Assembly: GCF_016406325.1 (NCBI RefSeq)
Contig: NZ_CP066370.1
Coordinates: 1,240,001-1,304,000 of the forward strand
Length of the DNA: 64,000 nucleotides
Reading direction: 5' to 3'
Origin: Shewanella putrefaciens
GTDB taxonomy: Bacteria; Pseudomonadota; Gammaproteobacteria; Enterobacterales; Shewanellaceae
The position numbers and the translations under genes are program-made. A model generated the notes under the pieces. The model was not told where the DNA came from. It was given only the letters and a program-made list of their open reading frames with translations, and did no database searches. This document shows positions 34,186 through 43,539 of this stretch, piece after piece (position 1 is the first letter of the stretch; every line of letters starts with the position of its first letter).

Positions 34186-34677
34186 TTACTTTATTGGTTT
34201 CTGTACCTGTGCTTCTGGCTGATTTTCTTTTACCAAAGGTTTTTCATCTGGACGTTGAACTGGGATAAGTGGATCTGTTTCTGCCACGGTTGCCATTGGT
34301 AATTTACTTTGTTCCAATGGTGTATCAAATTCTTTGCTCAGTTCATAATCACCTGTTACCGCCGTTAACTTACTTGCAGTAAAATGCAGGATCAATTCCT
34401 TGTGAGTGATGCTAGCATCACGACCACTTTTGTAGTGGTATACGTAGTACCAAGTATCATCGGCAAAGCTATCGCGCAATACAGGGCGACCAAGAATATA
34501 CTCGACCTGCTCTTTAGTCATGTCTATACGTAACTTTTCAACTTGCTGCGGTTCCATATAGTTACCTTGCGGAATGTCAGGTTTATAAATCAACCAATCA
34601 AATACGCTACAGGCACTGAGCGAAACCGAGAGCGCCACAGCGCTCAGCAGGGTAAGACTTTGCTTTTTATTGATCAT
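34186..34677 (-). CDS. bamE: Outer-membrane assembly lipoprotein BamE
   Basis: A 163-residue lipoprotein from ATG 34677. The signal ends in the lipobox LSAC. The mature BamE core is QGNYMEPQQVEKLRIDMTKEQVEYILGRPVLRDSFADDTWYYVYHYKSG. The C-terminal tail beyond about residue 120 is proline-, glutamate- and lysine-rich and longer than in E. coli. It is part of the BAM complex that inserts outer-membrane proteins. An upstream extension to 34719 lacks a signal-peptide start and is rejected. Confidence 0.95.
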   Translation of the reverse strand: MINKKQSLTLLSAVALSVSLSACSVFDWLIYKPDIPQGNYMEPQQVEKLRIDMTKEQVEYILGRPVLRDSFADDTWYYVYHYKSGRDASITHKELILHFTASKLTAVTGDYELSKEFDTPLEQSKLPMATVAETDPLIPVQRPDEKPLVKENQPEAQVQKPIK

Positions 34678-35296
34678 TGTATGCGCTACTTCTGAAAATC
34701 TGGCGGCCATAATACCCAAGCATTCCCCCTTATGACAAGGGCAATTGGTTTTTGCTGCCGTTATAGACGAATTGTGTCTGATTTCGACCTAGGTTGTGAG
34801 TGTTAGTTCTCATAATATTGAGATATTTATTTCAAAGGCTAGGGCGTGTTGACGTTTCGAGATGAACTGTTGTTACGCTCTGGTAAGCTCAATATTGCGA
34901 AACGAGGAGTGGCGTGTCGTTATTCTACAAATGACGAGTGGCTCGTATAAAAAGAAAGTAAGAACTTTGCTAGACGAATCCTTCGGGTTGCACTTGGCTG
35001 GTGTTTCTGCTGCGTTATCGTCCCTTTATATAAAATAACTACATAGCACGGACTTTGCTTTGCGTAAAAGCCAGTGAAATATACGTAATTTATTCATGTT
35101 ATCTGGACTTTAGTGTAAGTGAGTTGTGGTTTTGTTGTGCTAAAGGGGTTAAAGTTGCGATTGTTATTTGTTTCTGTTGTGATTTCGTTTTTTGCGGGTT
35201 GGTGCGCGTTTTAGTATCCCTTTAACTATGTAGTGTTTGGCATTTCATTAACTTGTCGTTTGATTATAAATAATATGAAGTTGGGAGCATTGTGAC
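34678..35296. other. 619-bp region upstream of sonM; possible dispersed repeat
   Basis: No gene is visible. The part near 34850-35030, which includes GTCGTTATTCTACAAATGACG and GCTGCGTTATCGTCCC, resembles a short repeat I believe is scattered in Shewanella genomes. The last 150 bp are AT-rich and should contain the sonM promoter. Confidence 0.4.
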
Positions 35297-36088
35297 TTGG
35301 GAACTCTTGTCTGTGTCGGAACAGGTTTGCAGCTTGCAGGGCACATTAGTGTCATTAGTCGCAGTTATATCGAGCATGCTGATATCGTGTTTTCGCTTCT
35401 TCCTGATGGTTTTTCACAGTGCTGGCTGACAAAAATCAATCCGAATGTCATTAATTTGCAGCAGTTTTATGCGCAAGATGGTGAGATAAAAAATCGCAGA
35501 GACACCTATGAACAAATGGTTAATGCCATTTTAGAGGCGGTCAGGTCGGGTAAGAAAACCGTTTGTGCACTCTATGGTCATCCTGGAGTATTTGCTTGCG
35601 TTTCTCACTTAGCAATCTCTCGGGCGCGTGCTGAAGGTTTTTCAGCCAAGATGGAGCCAGGGATCTCTGCTGAAGCATGTTTATGGGCTGATCTGGGTAT
35701 CGACCCTGGTAACTCTGGGCACCAAAGTTTTGAAGCCAGTCAGTTTATGTTTTTTAATCATGTCCCCGATCCCACCACCCATTTATTACTTTGGCAAATT
35801 GCCATTGCGGGCGAACATACTTTAACGCAGTTCCATACCTCGAGCGACAGATTACAGATCCTCGTGGAGCAGCTTAACCAATGGTATCCCCTTGACCATG
35901 AAGTTATTATTTATGAGGCGGCAAATTTGCCGATACAACTCCCCCGTATCGAACGTATACCGCTTGCGAGTTTACCCCAAGCGCACTTAACGCCAATTAG
36001 CACTTTGTTAATTCCGCCAGCAAAAAAGTTGGAATACAACTATGCTATTTTGACTAAGTTAGGGATTGGCCCCGAAGATTTGGGCTAA
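35297..36088 (+). CDS. sonM: Borosin-type peptide alpha-N-methyltransferase
   Basis: A 263-residue protein of the tetrapyrrole/SAM methylase fold. LVCVGTGLQLAGHISV is the N-terminal Rossmann-like entry, KKTVCALYGHPGVFACVSH the cofactor loop, and MEPGISAEACLWADLGIDPG a further conserved block. It closely resembles SonM of Shewanella oneidensis, as I remember it. SonM methylates backbone amides of a separate precursor, SonA, using SAM. The TTG start has GGGAG about 9 bp upstream. The precursor gene follows by 45 bp. The product and its role are not known from sequence. Confidence 0.9.
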   Translation: MGTLVCVGTGLQLAGHISVISRSYIEHADIVFSLLPDGFSQCWLTKINPNVINLQQFYAQDGEIKNRRDTYEQMVNAILEAVRSGKKTVCALYGHPGVFACVSHLAISRARAEGFSAKMEPGISAEACLWADLGIDPGNSGHQSFEASQFMFFNHVPDPTTHLLLWQIAIAGEHTLTQFHTSSDRLQILVEQLNQWYPLDHEVIIYEAANLPIQLPRIERIPLASLPQAHLTPISTLLIPPAKKLEYNYAILTKLGIGPEDLG

Positions 36089-36133
36089 ATTGTAGTGTGA
36101 TATTGAGTCATTAATAACCAATAAGGAAAAAGT

Positions 36134-36346
36134 ATGTCTGCATTATCGGATTTTTTTATATTGTTAGGTCAAGATGCATTGTTAATGGAAGAATACCTAC
36201 AAAATCCAGAAACAGTGATGCGCGCTCATGGTTTGAGTGATGAAGAAATTGACACAGTGATGTCGGGCGATTTGGAAAAACTAAAAAGTCTGAGTGGTGA
36301 TGGAGACTATAAGACATTCTTACTGGTCAATCACGGTAATAATTAA
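36134..36346 (+). CDS. sonA: Split-borosin precursor peptide
   Basis: A 70-residue peptide with AAGGA 7 bp before its ATG. Residues 1-50 form the helical borosin-binding domain (LSDFFILLGQDALLMEEYL, then AHGLSDEEIDTVMSGD). The short C-terminal segment TFLLVNHGNN is the likely core. In S. oneidensis SonA, methylation falls on two residues near the C terminus, around positions 63 and 65; here these are Leu and Val. The maturation steps after methylation, if any, are unknown. It is 6 bp from the frameshifted TPR-GGDEF gene. Confidence 0.9.
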   Translation: MSALSDFFILLGQDALLMEEYLQNPETVMRAHGLSDEEIDTVMSGDLEKLKSLSGDGDYKTFLLVNHGNN

Positions 36347-36352
36347 CTCATC

Positions 36353-38144
36353 TTGAAGTCACTATTTTGCACCGCGTTAGCCATCCTAGCGTTGCTTTCT
36401 ACACCTTCGATGGCTACTCCAGTGGATTATGATCAAGCACTTAATGAGCTTGATGTATTGTTACAATCAGATCTTGCGGCAGCACAGAATAAATTAGCAG
36501 AGTATGAGAAGAATGTTGGTAAATTAACGGCTCTCCAATTGGGAAGGTTAAGAATTGGGCGTTCTATCAGTTATATTTTTACAGGTGATTACGCCAAAGC
36601 TTTAGAAGATTTGAATCAGGCTGAATCTTTAGTGAGCACTTCTGAACTATTGTCATCAGTCTATAGTTATAAATCAACTGCTTATATCGGTATGAGAGAT
36701 TATGACAAGGCCTTATCCTCTATTTCCAAGGCGCTTGCTTTAATAACGAGTATTGATGATATCAGTATTAAACGTCATGCTTATCTGCGTATTGCAAATC
36801 TTTATTATCAAATGAATGCTCTTAATGATATGGGTATCTATGCCTATAAAGTATTACAGCTAGCAAAGGTAGGCGATGTTAGGGATATTTGTCATGCAAA
36901 GGTTCTGTATGCAATTTATTTTTTAGGGGTAAAAAAGTACACAGAAGGATTTGATGCTTTCGAAGATAGTCGCCAATACTGTGAACTAAATCAATTCCCT
37001 CTGCTAGCAACAATTTCTCTTAAAGGTAAGGGCTTAGTCCTTCAGGAACAAGGTGATTATCAAGCGGCAAGGCCATTATTATTAAATGCACTTAAAGGTT
37101 ATGAAGCATTTAAGTTTCAGCTAGAAATCAGTCATGTGCATGCATTGCTCGCTGAAAATTATTTTGCAACGGGTGATAGAGTTCAAGCGAAAACTCACGC
37201 CGTTAAAGTCCTCTCTTTTCCTGATGAAAATAGCTATATAGAGCATAAACATATTGCGTATCAGGTATTTGCTGAACTGATGGCAGCAGATAAAAATTTC
37301 GAGCAAGCCTATGAATACTCAAGAAAAGAGCAACATTATAATCAGTTGATTTTTGATGAGTCCAAGATGAAGACTCTCGCTTATCAAGCTGCCCAATTTA
37401 ACGCCGACGAGCAGTCGCGTGAAATCAATTTACTCAATAAAGAGCGGGAACTTTATATTGCTCAGCAAATGGTAAAAGAGCGTGAATACACTAATATGTT
37501 GATGTTTTTGACTATATTGGTAGGGGGGGCTATTTTTTCTCGGCATTTTATTAGTCGTGGGAAGTTTACAAAAACGCAAGTTTATGCGGATGGCAAGAAT
37601 GGATGCCTTGACGGGGGTACTCAATCGTGGCGCCGGACAAGAATTAGGTGAAAACTTATTTGTGCAGGCTACCGCGCGTGGTGGTGATTTTTGTGTAATC
37701 TTATTCGACTTAGACTTTTTCAAACGAATTAATGACTCCTATGGTCATGGGACAGGTGATTGGGCGCTGAAGAAGGTTGTTGAGTCACTTAAATCCCAAA
37801 TCCGTAACGGTGATGTATTTGCTTGTATTGGTGGCGAGGAATTTGCTATTTTATTACCCTATGCTAATGAAGAAAAAGGAATGGAAGTGGCTGAGCAATG
37901 TCGGGCGCGAATAGAAGCGATTGACACCCAGCACTCTGGGCACCATTTTAACATTACTGCGAGTTTTGGTGTGAGTGGATTGATGGCAGATGATTTGAGC
38001 CTCGATCCCTTGTTGCACCGTGCGGATATGGCCCTTTATGCGGCGAAATCTAATGGGCGAAATACTGTTTATTGTTACTCTGACATATTAAAGTCAGATA
38101 AGCAGGCGACCAGTTTGGGAAATCATTTTGCCAGCATGTCGTAA
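36353..38144 (+). pseudogene. TPR-GGDEF diguanylate cyclase, frameshifted at G7 run
   Basis: Two frames together read as one protein of about 596 residues. It has a signal peptide (MKSLFCTALAILALLSTPSMA, TTG start), a periplasmic TPR domain (about 25-330), a coiled region (about 340-380), a membrane helix (MLMFLTILVGG then LFFLGILLVVG) and a GGDEF domain. The GGDEF domain has an intact active site GGEEF and an RNGD inhibition site five residues upstream. The frame changes at seven G (37523-37529); six G would restore it. It lies 6 bp after sonA, so it should sense in the periplasm and make c-di-GMP. It may be a broken gene, a phase-variable one, or a sequencing error. Confidence 0.8.
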
Positions 38145-38391
38145 GAGTGTGGACGGATTAAGTCCGGACGATTGACTACTACACTTAGATAAGATTTTTT
38201 ATACAGACACCTTATCTTCCTTTTTACCATTTTTCAGTAATCCCCTTTTTTATCCCATTTATTTTTCTTAGCCTTAATTGCCTTGAGCTTGTTAACAAAT
38301 TAATAAGGTATGATTAGGGATAATTGCCACACTCATGCCTAGCTTAAGGCGTGCGCCGTTATTCGATACCTATATTTTTGTTGGAGCTTTG

Positions 38392-40161
38392 ATGGAACCG
38401 TCGAGTTTACTCACTTCTGTGCTGTTATTTTTATTAGCCGCGGTTATTTTTGTGCCTTTGGGTAAACGCTTTGGTGCCGGCCCCATCCTGTCTTATCTCG
38501 CAGCGGGAGTCATTTTAGGCCCGGGTGGTATGGCGTTAGTATCTGATCCTGCTGCGGTATTGCATTTTGCTGAGCTTGGTGTGGTGCTGATGCTTTTTGT
38601 GCTCGGCCTTGAGCTTAATCCCAGTAAATTGTGGGAACTGAGAAGTGCGATTTTTGGCTTGGGCACGGGTCAGTTGTTACTCTCATGGGCTGCTATTGGT
38701 GGATTGGCTTGGACCTTTGGTTTATCTATAGAGGCTGCTTTAGTCGTTGGCGCTGCTTTATCTTTATCGTCAACCGCTTTTGCCGTGCAATTAATGAGTG
38801 AACATCGATTATTAACAACTCCGCTAGGACGTGATGCCTTTGGTGTCTTGTTGATGCAAGATCTTGCCGTTATTCCTATGCTGTTATTAACGACCTACTT
38901 AGCACCTAATTCTGCACCAATTGAACATCATGCAGTACCTTGGTATTGGACGTGTTTGGCCTTAGTGAGTTTTGTATTAGTCGGCAAATATTTACTCCCA
39001 CGTATACTTAAGTTGGTCGCAAGTAGTGGTGTACGCGAAGTGCTTACCGCTTTTGCATTATTGCTCGTCATGGGTAGTGCAGAGTTAATGGAATGGCTCG
39101 GATTATCCGCAGGTATGGGGGCCTTTATGGCGGGTATTATGCTTGCTAACTCGAGTTATCGACACCAACTTGAGACCGATATCGAACCCTTTAAAGGATT
39201 GCTGTTGGGGCTCTTTTTTATGGCTGTCGGTATGAGCATGGATCTCTCGTTACTGTTAACTGAACCACTACTTATTTTATTTATTTTAATAAGCATGTTA
39301 CTTATTAAAACGATTGTTCTTATGTTGCTTGGTCGCTTACGCCACCATAAGTGGCGTCCGAGTATTGCCCTCGGTTTGATTTTGGCTGAAGGTGGTGAGT
39401 TTGCTTTTGTGTTGTTATCTCAGGCTCAGATTTCTGGCGTTGTAGGGGATAAGATCGCACAGATTTTAGTGCTTGCTATTGGTTTGTCTATGGCCGTTAC
39501 GCCGATGATTTTTACGCTATTTCGTGCGACTAAAGCCAAAGTGGTGGATACAAGATTACCCGATACTATTAATGTCACCGAATCTGAGGTCGTGATTGCG
39601 GGGTTTGGCCGTGTCGGGCAAATCACGGGGCGTATATTGGCATCATCTGGGATACCTTTTGTTGCCTTGGATAAAGATGCAAGCCATGTTGATGTTATTC
39701 GTAAATATGGCGGTGAAGTCTATTTTGGTGACGCTAGGCGTTTAGATATGTTGATGTCGGCAGGAATTGCTCGCTCAAGGTTATTATTGCTTGCTGTTGA
39801 TAATGTTGAGGATTCCATTGAAATAGCTCAACAAGTCAAAACTCACTTTCCTCACGTTAATATTGTTGCGCGAGCTCGGGATCGTAACCATGCTTATCGT
39901 TTGATGAGTCTTGGGGTAACAGATGTGTTTCGCGAAACCTTTGGCTCGGCTTTATCAGCCAGTGAAAAGATTCTTCAAGGTCTCGGTTTATCACAGGTGC
40001 AAGCTAATGAACGAGTTAAAATTTTTGCTGAGCACGATAAAAAGCTGGTGATTGCCAGTGCCGCTCACCAAAATGATCTGGCCACCTTGATTGATCTATC
40101 GAACAAAGGCAAGGCTGAGTTGGAATCATTAATGCGTGGCGATAGGGAAAACGTGAGCTAA
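38392..40161 (+). CDS. CPA2 monovalent cation:proton antiporter with TrkA-N domain
   Basis: A 589-residue KefB-type antiporter from ATG 38392 with TTGGAG about 7 bp upstream. About 12 membrane helices occupy residues 1-375 (FGAGPILSYLAAGVILGPGG and GLSAGMGAFMAGIMLA). A cytoplasmic TrkA-N Rossmann domain follows (VVIAGFGRVGQITGRILASSG, about residue 400). It should exchange potassium or sodium for protons, gated by nucleotide. Whether it is glutathione-gated like Kef is unclear. It is a single-gene unit with a strong terminator. Confidence 0.87.
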   Translation: MEPSSLLTSVLLFLLAAVIFVPLGKRFGAGPILSYLAAGVILGPGGMALVSDPAAVLHFAELGVVLMLFVLGLELNPSKLWELRSAIFGLGTGQLLLSWAAIGGLAWTFGLSIEAALVVGAALSLSSTAFAVQLMSEHRLLTTPLGRDAFGVLLMQDLAVIPMLLLTTYLAPNSAPIEHHAVPWYWTCLALVSFVLVGKYLLPRILKLVASSGVREVLTAFALLLVMGSAELMEWLGLSAGMGAFMAGIMLANSSYRHQLETDIEPFKGLLLGLFFMAVGMSMDLSLLLTEPLLILFILISMLLIKTIVLMLLGRLRHHKWRPSIALGLILAEGGEFAFVLLSQAQISGVVGDKIAQILVLAIGLSMAVTPMIFTLFRATKAKVVDTRLPDTINVTESEVVIAGFGRVGQITGRILASSGIPFVALDKDASHVDVIRKYGGEVYFGDARRLDMLMSAGIARSRLLLLAVDNVEDSIEIAQQVKTHFPHVNIVARARDRNHAYRLMSLGVTDVFRETFGSALSASEKILQGLGLSQVQANERVKIFAEHDKKLVIASAAHQNDLATLIDLSNKGKAELESLMRGDRENVS

Positions 40162-40178
40162 GTGTTTATAGCAATAAA

Positions 40179-40214
40179 AAGCGACAAGAGAGCTTCACGG
40201 CTCTCTTGTCGCTT
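40179..40214. terminator. Terminator after the antiporter gene
   Basis: A perfect 15-bp stem (AAGCGACAAGAGAGC / GCTCTCTTGTCGCTT) with a 6-nt loop lies between convergent genes, with A runs before it and T-rich ends. Confidence 0.9.
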
Positions 40215-40233
40215 ATGGGCTTAAATGAAAAGA

Positions 40234-42678
40234 TTAGAAACTATAGCTATATTGCAGTTTCACATTGCGCTCTTCACCCGGCATTCCTCCTAAGAACATC
40301 GCTTTATTGTAATAGTCTTTATTGAATAGATTATTGATATTAAATTGGATTTTCCATGAGTCAGCAGTGTAACTTATTGCTGAATCCATCACGGTATAGC
40401 TAGGGACATAACCATCAGGAATTCCAAATGAACTTGAGTGTGTACTTCTATCATCCACATATTTAGCACCTAAACTCAGTTCAATCGGGCTTGATAATGC
40501 AAACCAGTTTGCGCCATAAGTTACCCATGCACTGGCGGTGACATAGGGAACACCTTTTTGACGGCTGTCGTAATTTGCGATGTCATTCGGGTTTTGCTTA
40601 TCCCTTGCATCTTGGTACATTCCATTCAGGTTAACGCGCCATTGATCATTCAGGTGGGCATTGAGATCGAGTTCGACTCCTTGAGTATCTTCACTTCCGT
40701 CGTAAAAATACACGGGAATATTAGGGGTTAATATGCCATTGGTATAATCAGGATTGTTATAGGCGACATTAGTGCGCGAGCTTTTAAACAATACTAGTGA
40801 ACCCAGTAATTGATCCTCAAATGCCTTAAAGCGCATACCTAAATCATTACTAATTGATTCAGAATCATCTCGGTTGGTAGCATTATCTTTTACTACATCG
40901 AGCACACTGTAGGCAGTGCGTCCCTTTGAGTGATTGATAAAGAATGATAGATCCTCTATCGGCATGTAGGTCAAGCCTAAGTTATAGGTCATGCCGTTAT
41001 CTGTGGTATCGGCCTCTGGAGTCGCTTGGGATTGGCTAATGCTATAGCGAGGATCAAGGCCTAAGTGTTCATAACTTTGTTTTATCTCATTAAAGGCAAT
41101 GCCAATCCGGGTCGTAAAACCGTAGCCTAAATAACCAACATGTTGTAATCCCAAGCCCCAGGCACTGACAGTCTTGTTATAGTTAGCGGTTTTTAGTGGA
41201 TCATAGTCCTCAAATTTACCTGTGCCCCAATTCGGATGACGGATGTCATAAATATAAGGCAGAGAGCCTTGATAAGTGATTTTTCCATCTTTGTCTTTAA
41301 AGACTTGATCTGCATCGTAGATTGAATATTGCTTAAAGCGAATATTGCGATCTTCATAGTTGGCATTGATCAATAGTTCGTTGTCTATATGGCCAATTTG
41401 GAAGTCATAACGTAGGTCGGCAAAGTACTGCCACGAAGTTTCATCGGCATCAACTTTGCGGTATTCCTGTCGTCTGGCGGCAAAGGGGTAAAGTACGCCA
41501 TTCTCAACCAAAGGTGCGCGGGGCTCAGTGTTTATTGGGTTTTTTCCTTGCTTCCAATAAACATAGTTATAAGCACCCGTTTGGCGAGCAAAGCCTGAAG
41601 TATAATCACGATACTGCACTTGCTGATTCAAAAAAAGATTGTCGTTGAAGTAGATGTTATGGGTGAGCTTAAATCTTAATTCTTCACCTTCATTATCTTT
41701 TGCCATTGGTGAAATCAGTCCAGCATCACCAAAAGAATAAGGCGTTAGACCATCACCACTCGAGAGAGAGGCGGCCAGTTGTTGGCGTTGTTCATCGGTG
41801 AGTTGTAAACCTTTACCGCTAGGATCGTTAATTAAGTCTTGCCAAGTGACTTCTCCCGCCGTTTTTCCACCAACCGAGTCAGCATTATAAATTCGAATTG
41901 GATGGCCAATAGAATCAACCGCAATAGCGTCTTTAATGTAAGCACCTTAAAGCATGAGATCTTGGCTATCAGTTAATACCCACTTCAAGGCGCCATACAT
42001 TTCATCTCTATCTGTGCCTATATCACGGTAACCGTCACTGCGAGCGGTTTTAGCGACTAAACGGTAAGCGACATCATTTGTTAATCCCCCAGTGCTATCG
42101 AGTGCGAGTGAGTAGGTATCCCATTGACCAACTTCGGCGATAAATTTGTTTTTTGACTCGAATTGCGGTTTCTTTTCAATAAGATTGATAACGCCGCCAG
42201 CACTGCCCATACCATAAAGCCCTGTAGCAGGTCCTTTTAGTACCTCAACAGATTCGACATTTGTTAATGAACGTGTTGGATTAAAAGTATTTCCAAGGCC
42301 TGCACCACCATACATACCATCATAGGTGTAATTAGCCCCTAAGCCACGGATGACTATGTTGTCACCAATACCGTAGTTATTACCCGCTTGAGTTACACCA
42401 CTAATATTACGGATCAAATCCTGCAGATTATCTGTACCTTGGGTTTCGATCAGATCTTGGTCAACAATCACAACCGCAGCTGGGGTTTCCATGAGAGACA
42501 TGTCGGATTTAGTCGCTAACCCCGAATTTTTCACCACTGAGTTCTGTCTGCCATAAACTGTGATGCGCTCAATGTTGGCTTCAGAATTGGCTGATACCGA
42601 GTTAGCTTCAGCGTATGACGTTTGCGATAAAGCGGAAAGGCAGGCGAGTGCAGTTAGTGACAAACGGAATGATTTCAT
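40234..42678 (-). pseudogene. TonB-dependent siderophore receptor with internal stop
   Basis: Read through one stop, the frame encodes about 814 residues. It has a signal peptide (MKSFRLSLTALACLSALSQT, cut after SYA) and a plug domain with ETPAAVVIVDQDLIETQGTD and VEVLKGPATGLYGMGSAGGVIN. A long beta-barrel ends in YSYSF, as in FhuE/FpvA-type receptors. TAA at 41947-41949 (codon 244) interrupts it; the downstream sequence (GAYIKDAIAVDSIGHP) stays in frame and looks conserved, so the damage is one base change, perhaps CAA to TAA. A good GGGGGG ribosome site precedes the ATG. It probably took up a ferric hydroxamate. Confidence 0.85.
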
Positions 42679-42708
42679 TAATGGTTCCCCCCAAATAAAT
42701 AGGTCGCG

Positions 42709-42727
42709 AATAGTAATGATTTGTATT
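42709..42727 (-). promoter_or_regulatory. Weak Fur-box candidate before the receptor gene
   Basis: The minus-strand sequence AATACAAATCATTACTATT matches the Fur 19-mer at about 12 positions, with the right half AATCATTA intact. It is 31 bp from the start codon. Iron control is expected for this receptor class, but the match alone is modest. Confidence 0.3.
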
Positions 42728-43005
42728 TAAGTTGGCAACATATGTTTCAGATGTCGTGGTTGAAATATGCAGTGCTGCGAATAAGTGTTACGAAAGGCGT
42801 ATATTTGAGGAAGTAAAAGATGGGTTCTCACAGAAGAAAAGCCTTATAAAAAATTGCGTCTAAGCTCCCTCCCGTTGTTATGGCGAATTTGTTTCATTTT
42901 TTTTATAAAAAAGTGATTTATTTTTTGAGTTAACCATCACATCCCACCTTGTTGATCGGGAAACGCAACCAGGTACTTAGCTTGAATCATATAGGATATG
43001 CATCT

Positions 43006-43019
43006 CGTTTACGTAAACG
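43006..43019. promoter_or_regulatory. Perfect 14-bp palindrome in the aceB upstream region
   Basis: CGTTTACGTAAACG contains the TTACGTAA core that recurs twice near 43171-43200. Confidence 0.45.
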
Positions 43020-43170
43020 TAAAAATTAAACGGTCGTTTTAATGTGTGGTGATAGCAATGGTGGTTATCAGTATGATTTATATGGATTTAGCTTACTTCC
43101 CTCTAGGTTAGTTCAAAACATTGAGTATTTTCTACTTAGGTCTAATAGGGTGATATGCATGTAATTATAA

Positions 43171-43200
43171 ATTTACGTAATGTTTTTTAATTACGTAAAT
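43171..43200. promoter_or_regulatory. Paired TTACGTAA sites upstream of aceB
   Basis: ATTTACGTAAT (43171-43181) and its exact complement ATTACGTAAAT (43190-43200) flank 8 bp. The double site suits a tetrameric regulator or two dimers. The protein is unknown. Confidence 0.45.
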
Positions 43201-43539
43201 AATTACTTTGAGTGTCGGTTGGTAAAGTTGTCTGACAATTTTCATTTAACTGAAATCAACCTCAGTTGTTAAGATTTTTAATTTGAATTATATCATTGAC
43301 TTATGCTTATTTTCCCTGTTTGGTCTGACCAATTTTAGCATAAGGTTTACTTAGGTTAATGCGCATTTTTGCTAATCTTTGACTGTTGCAAATACAATCA
43401 TTTGTCGGTAGGTTTTAGTCTTAAACAAACATTTGATGGTTTTTTGGTGAGTTTATAAGCCGTGGTGATTGGGGATGCTACTGCTTTAGAAGTCAGCGTT
43501 AAGCCTGTGAATAGTTGAGCCTCTTGGGAGGGCATCAAG

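Larger units (their letters stand above)
42679..43539. other. 861-bp divergent regulatory region (receptor/aceB)
   Basis: No gene is visible. It holds a weak Fur-like site near the receptor start and three copies of TTACGTAA in palindromic settings nearer aceB, listed separately. The region is AT-rich throughout. Confidence 0.6.
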
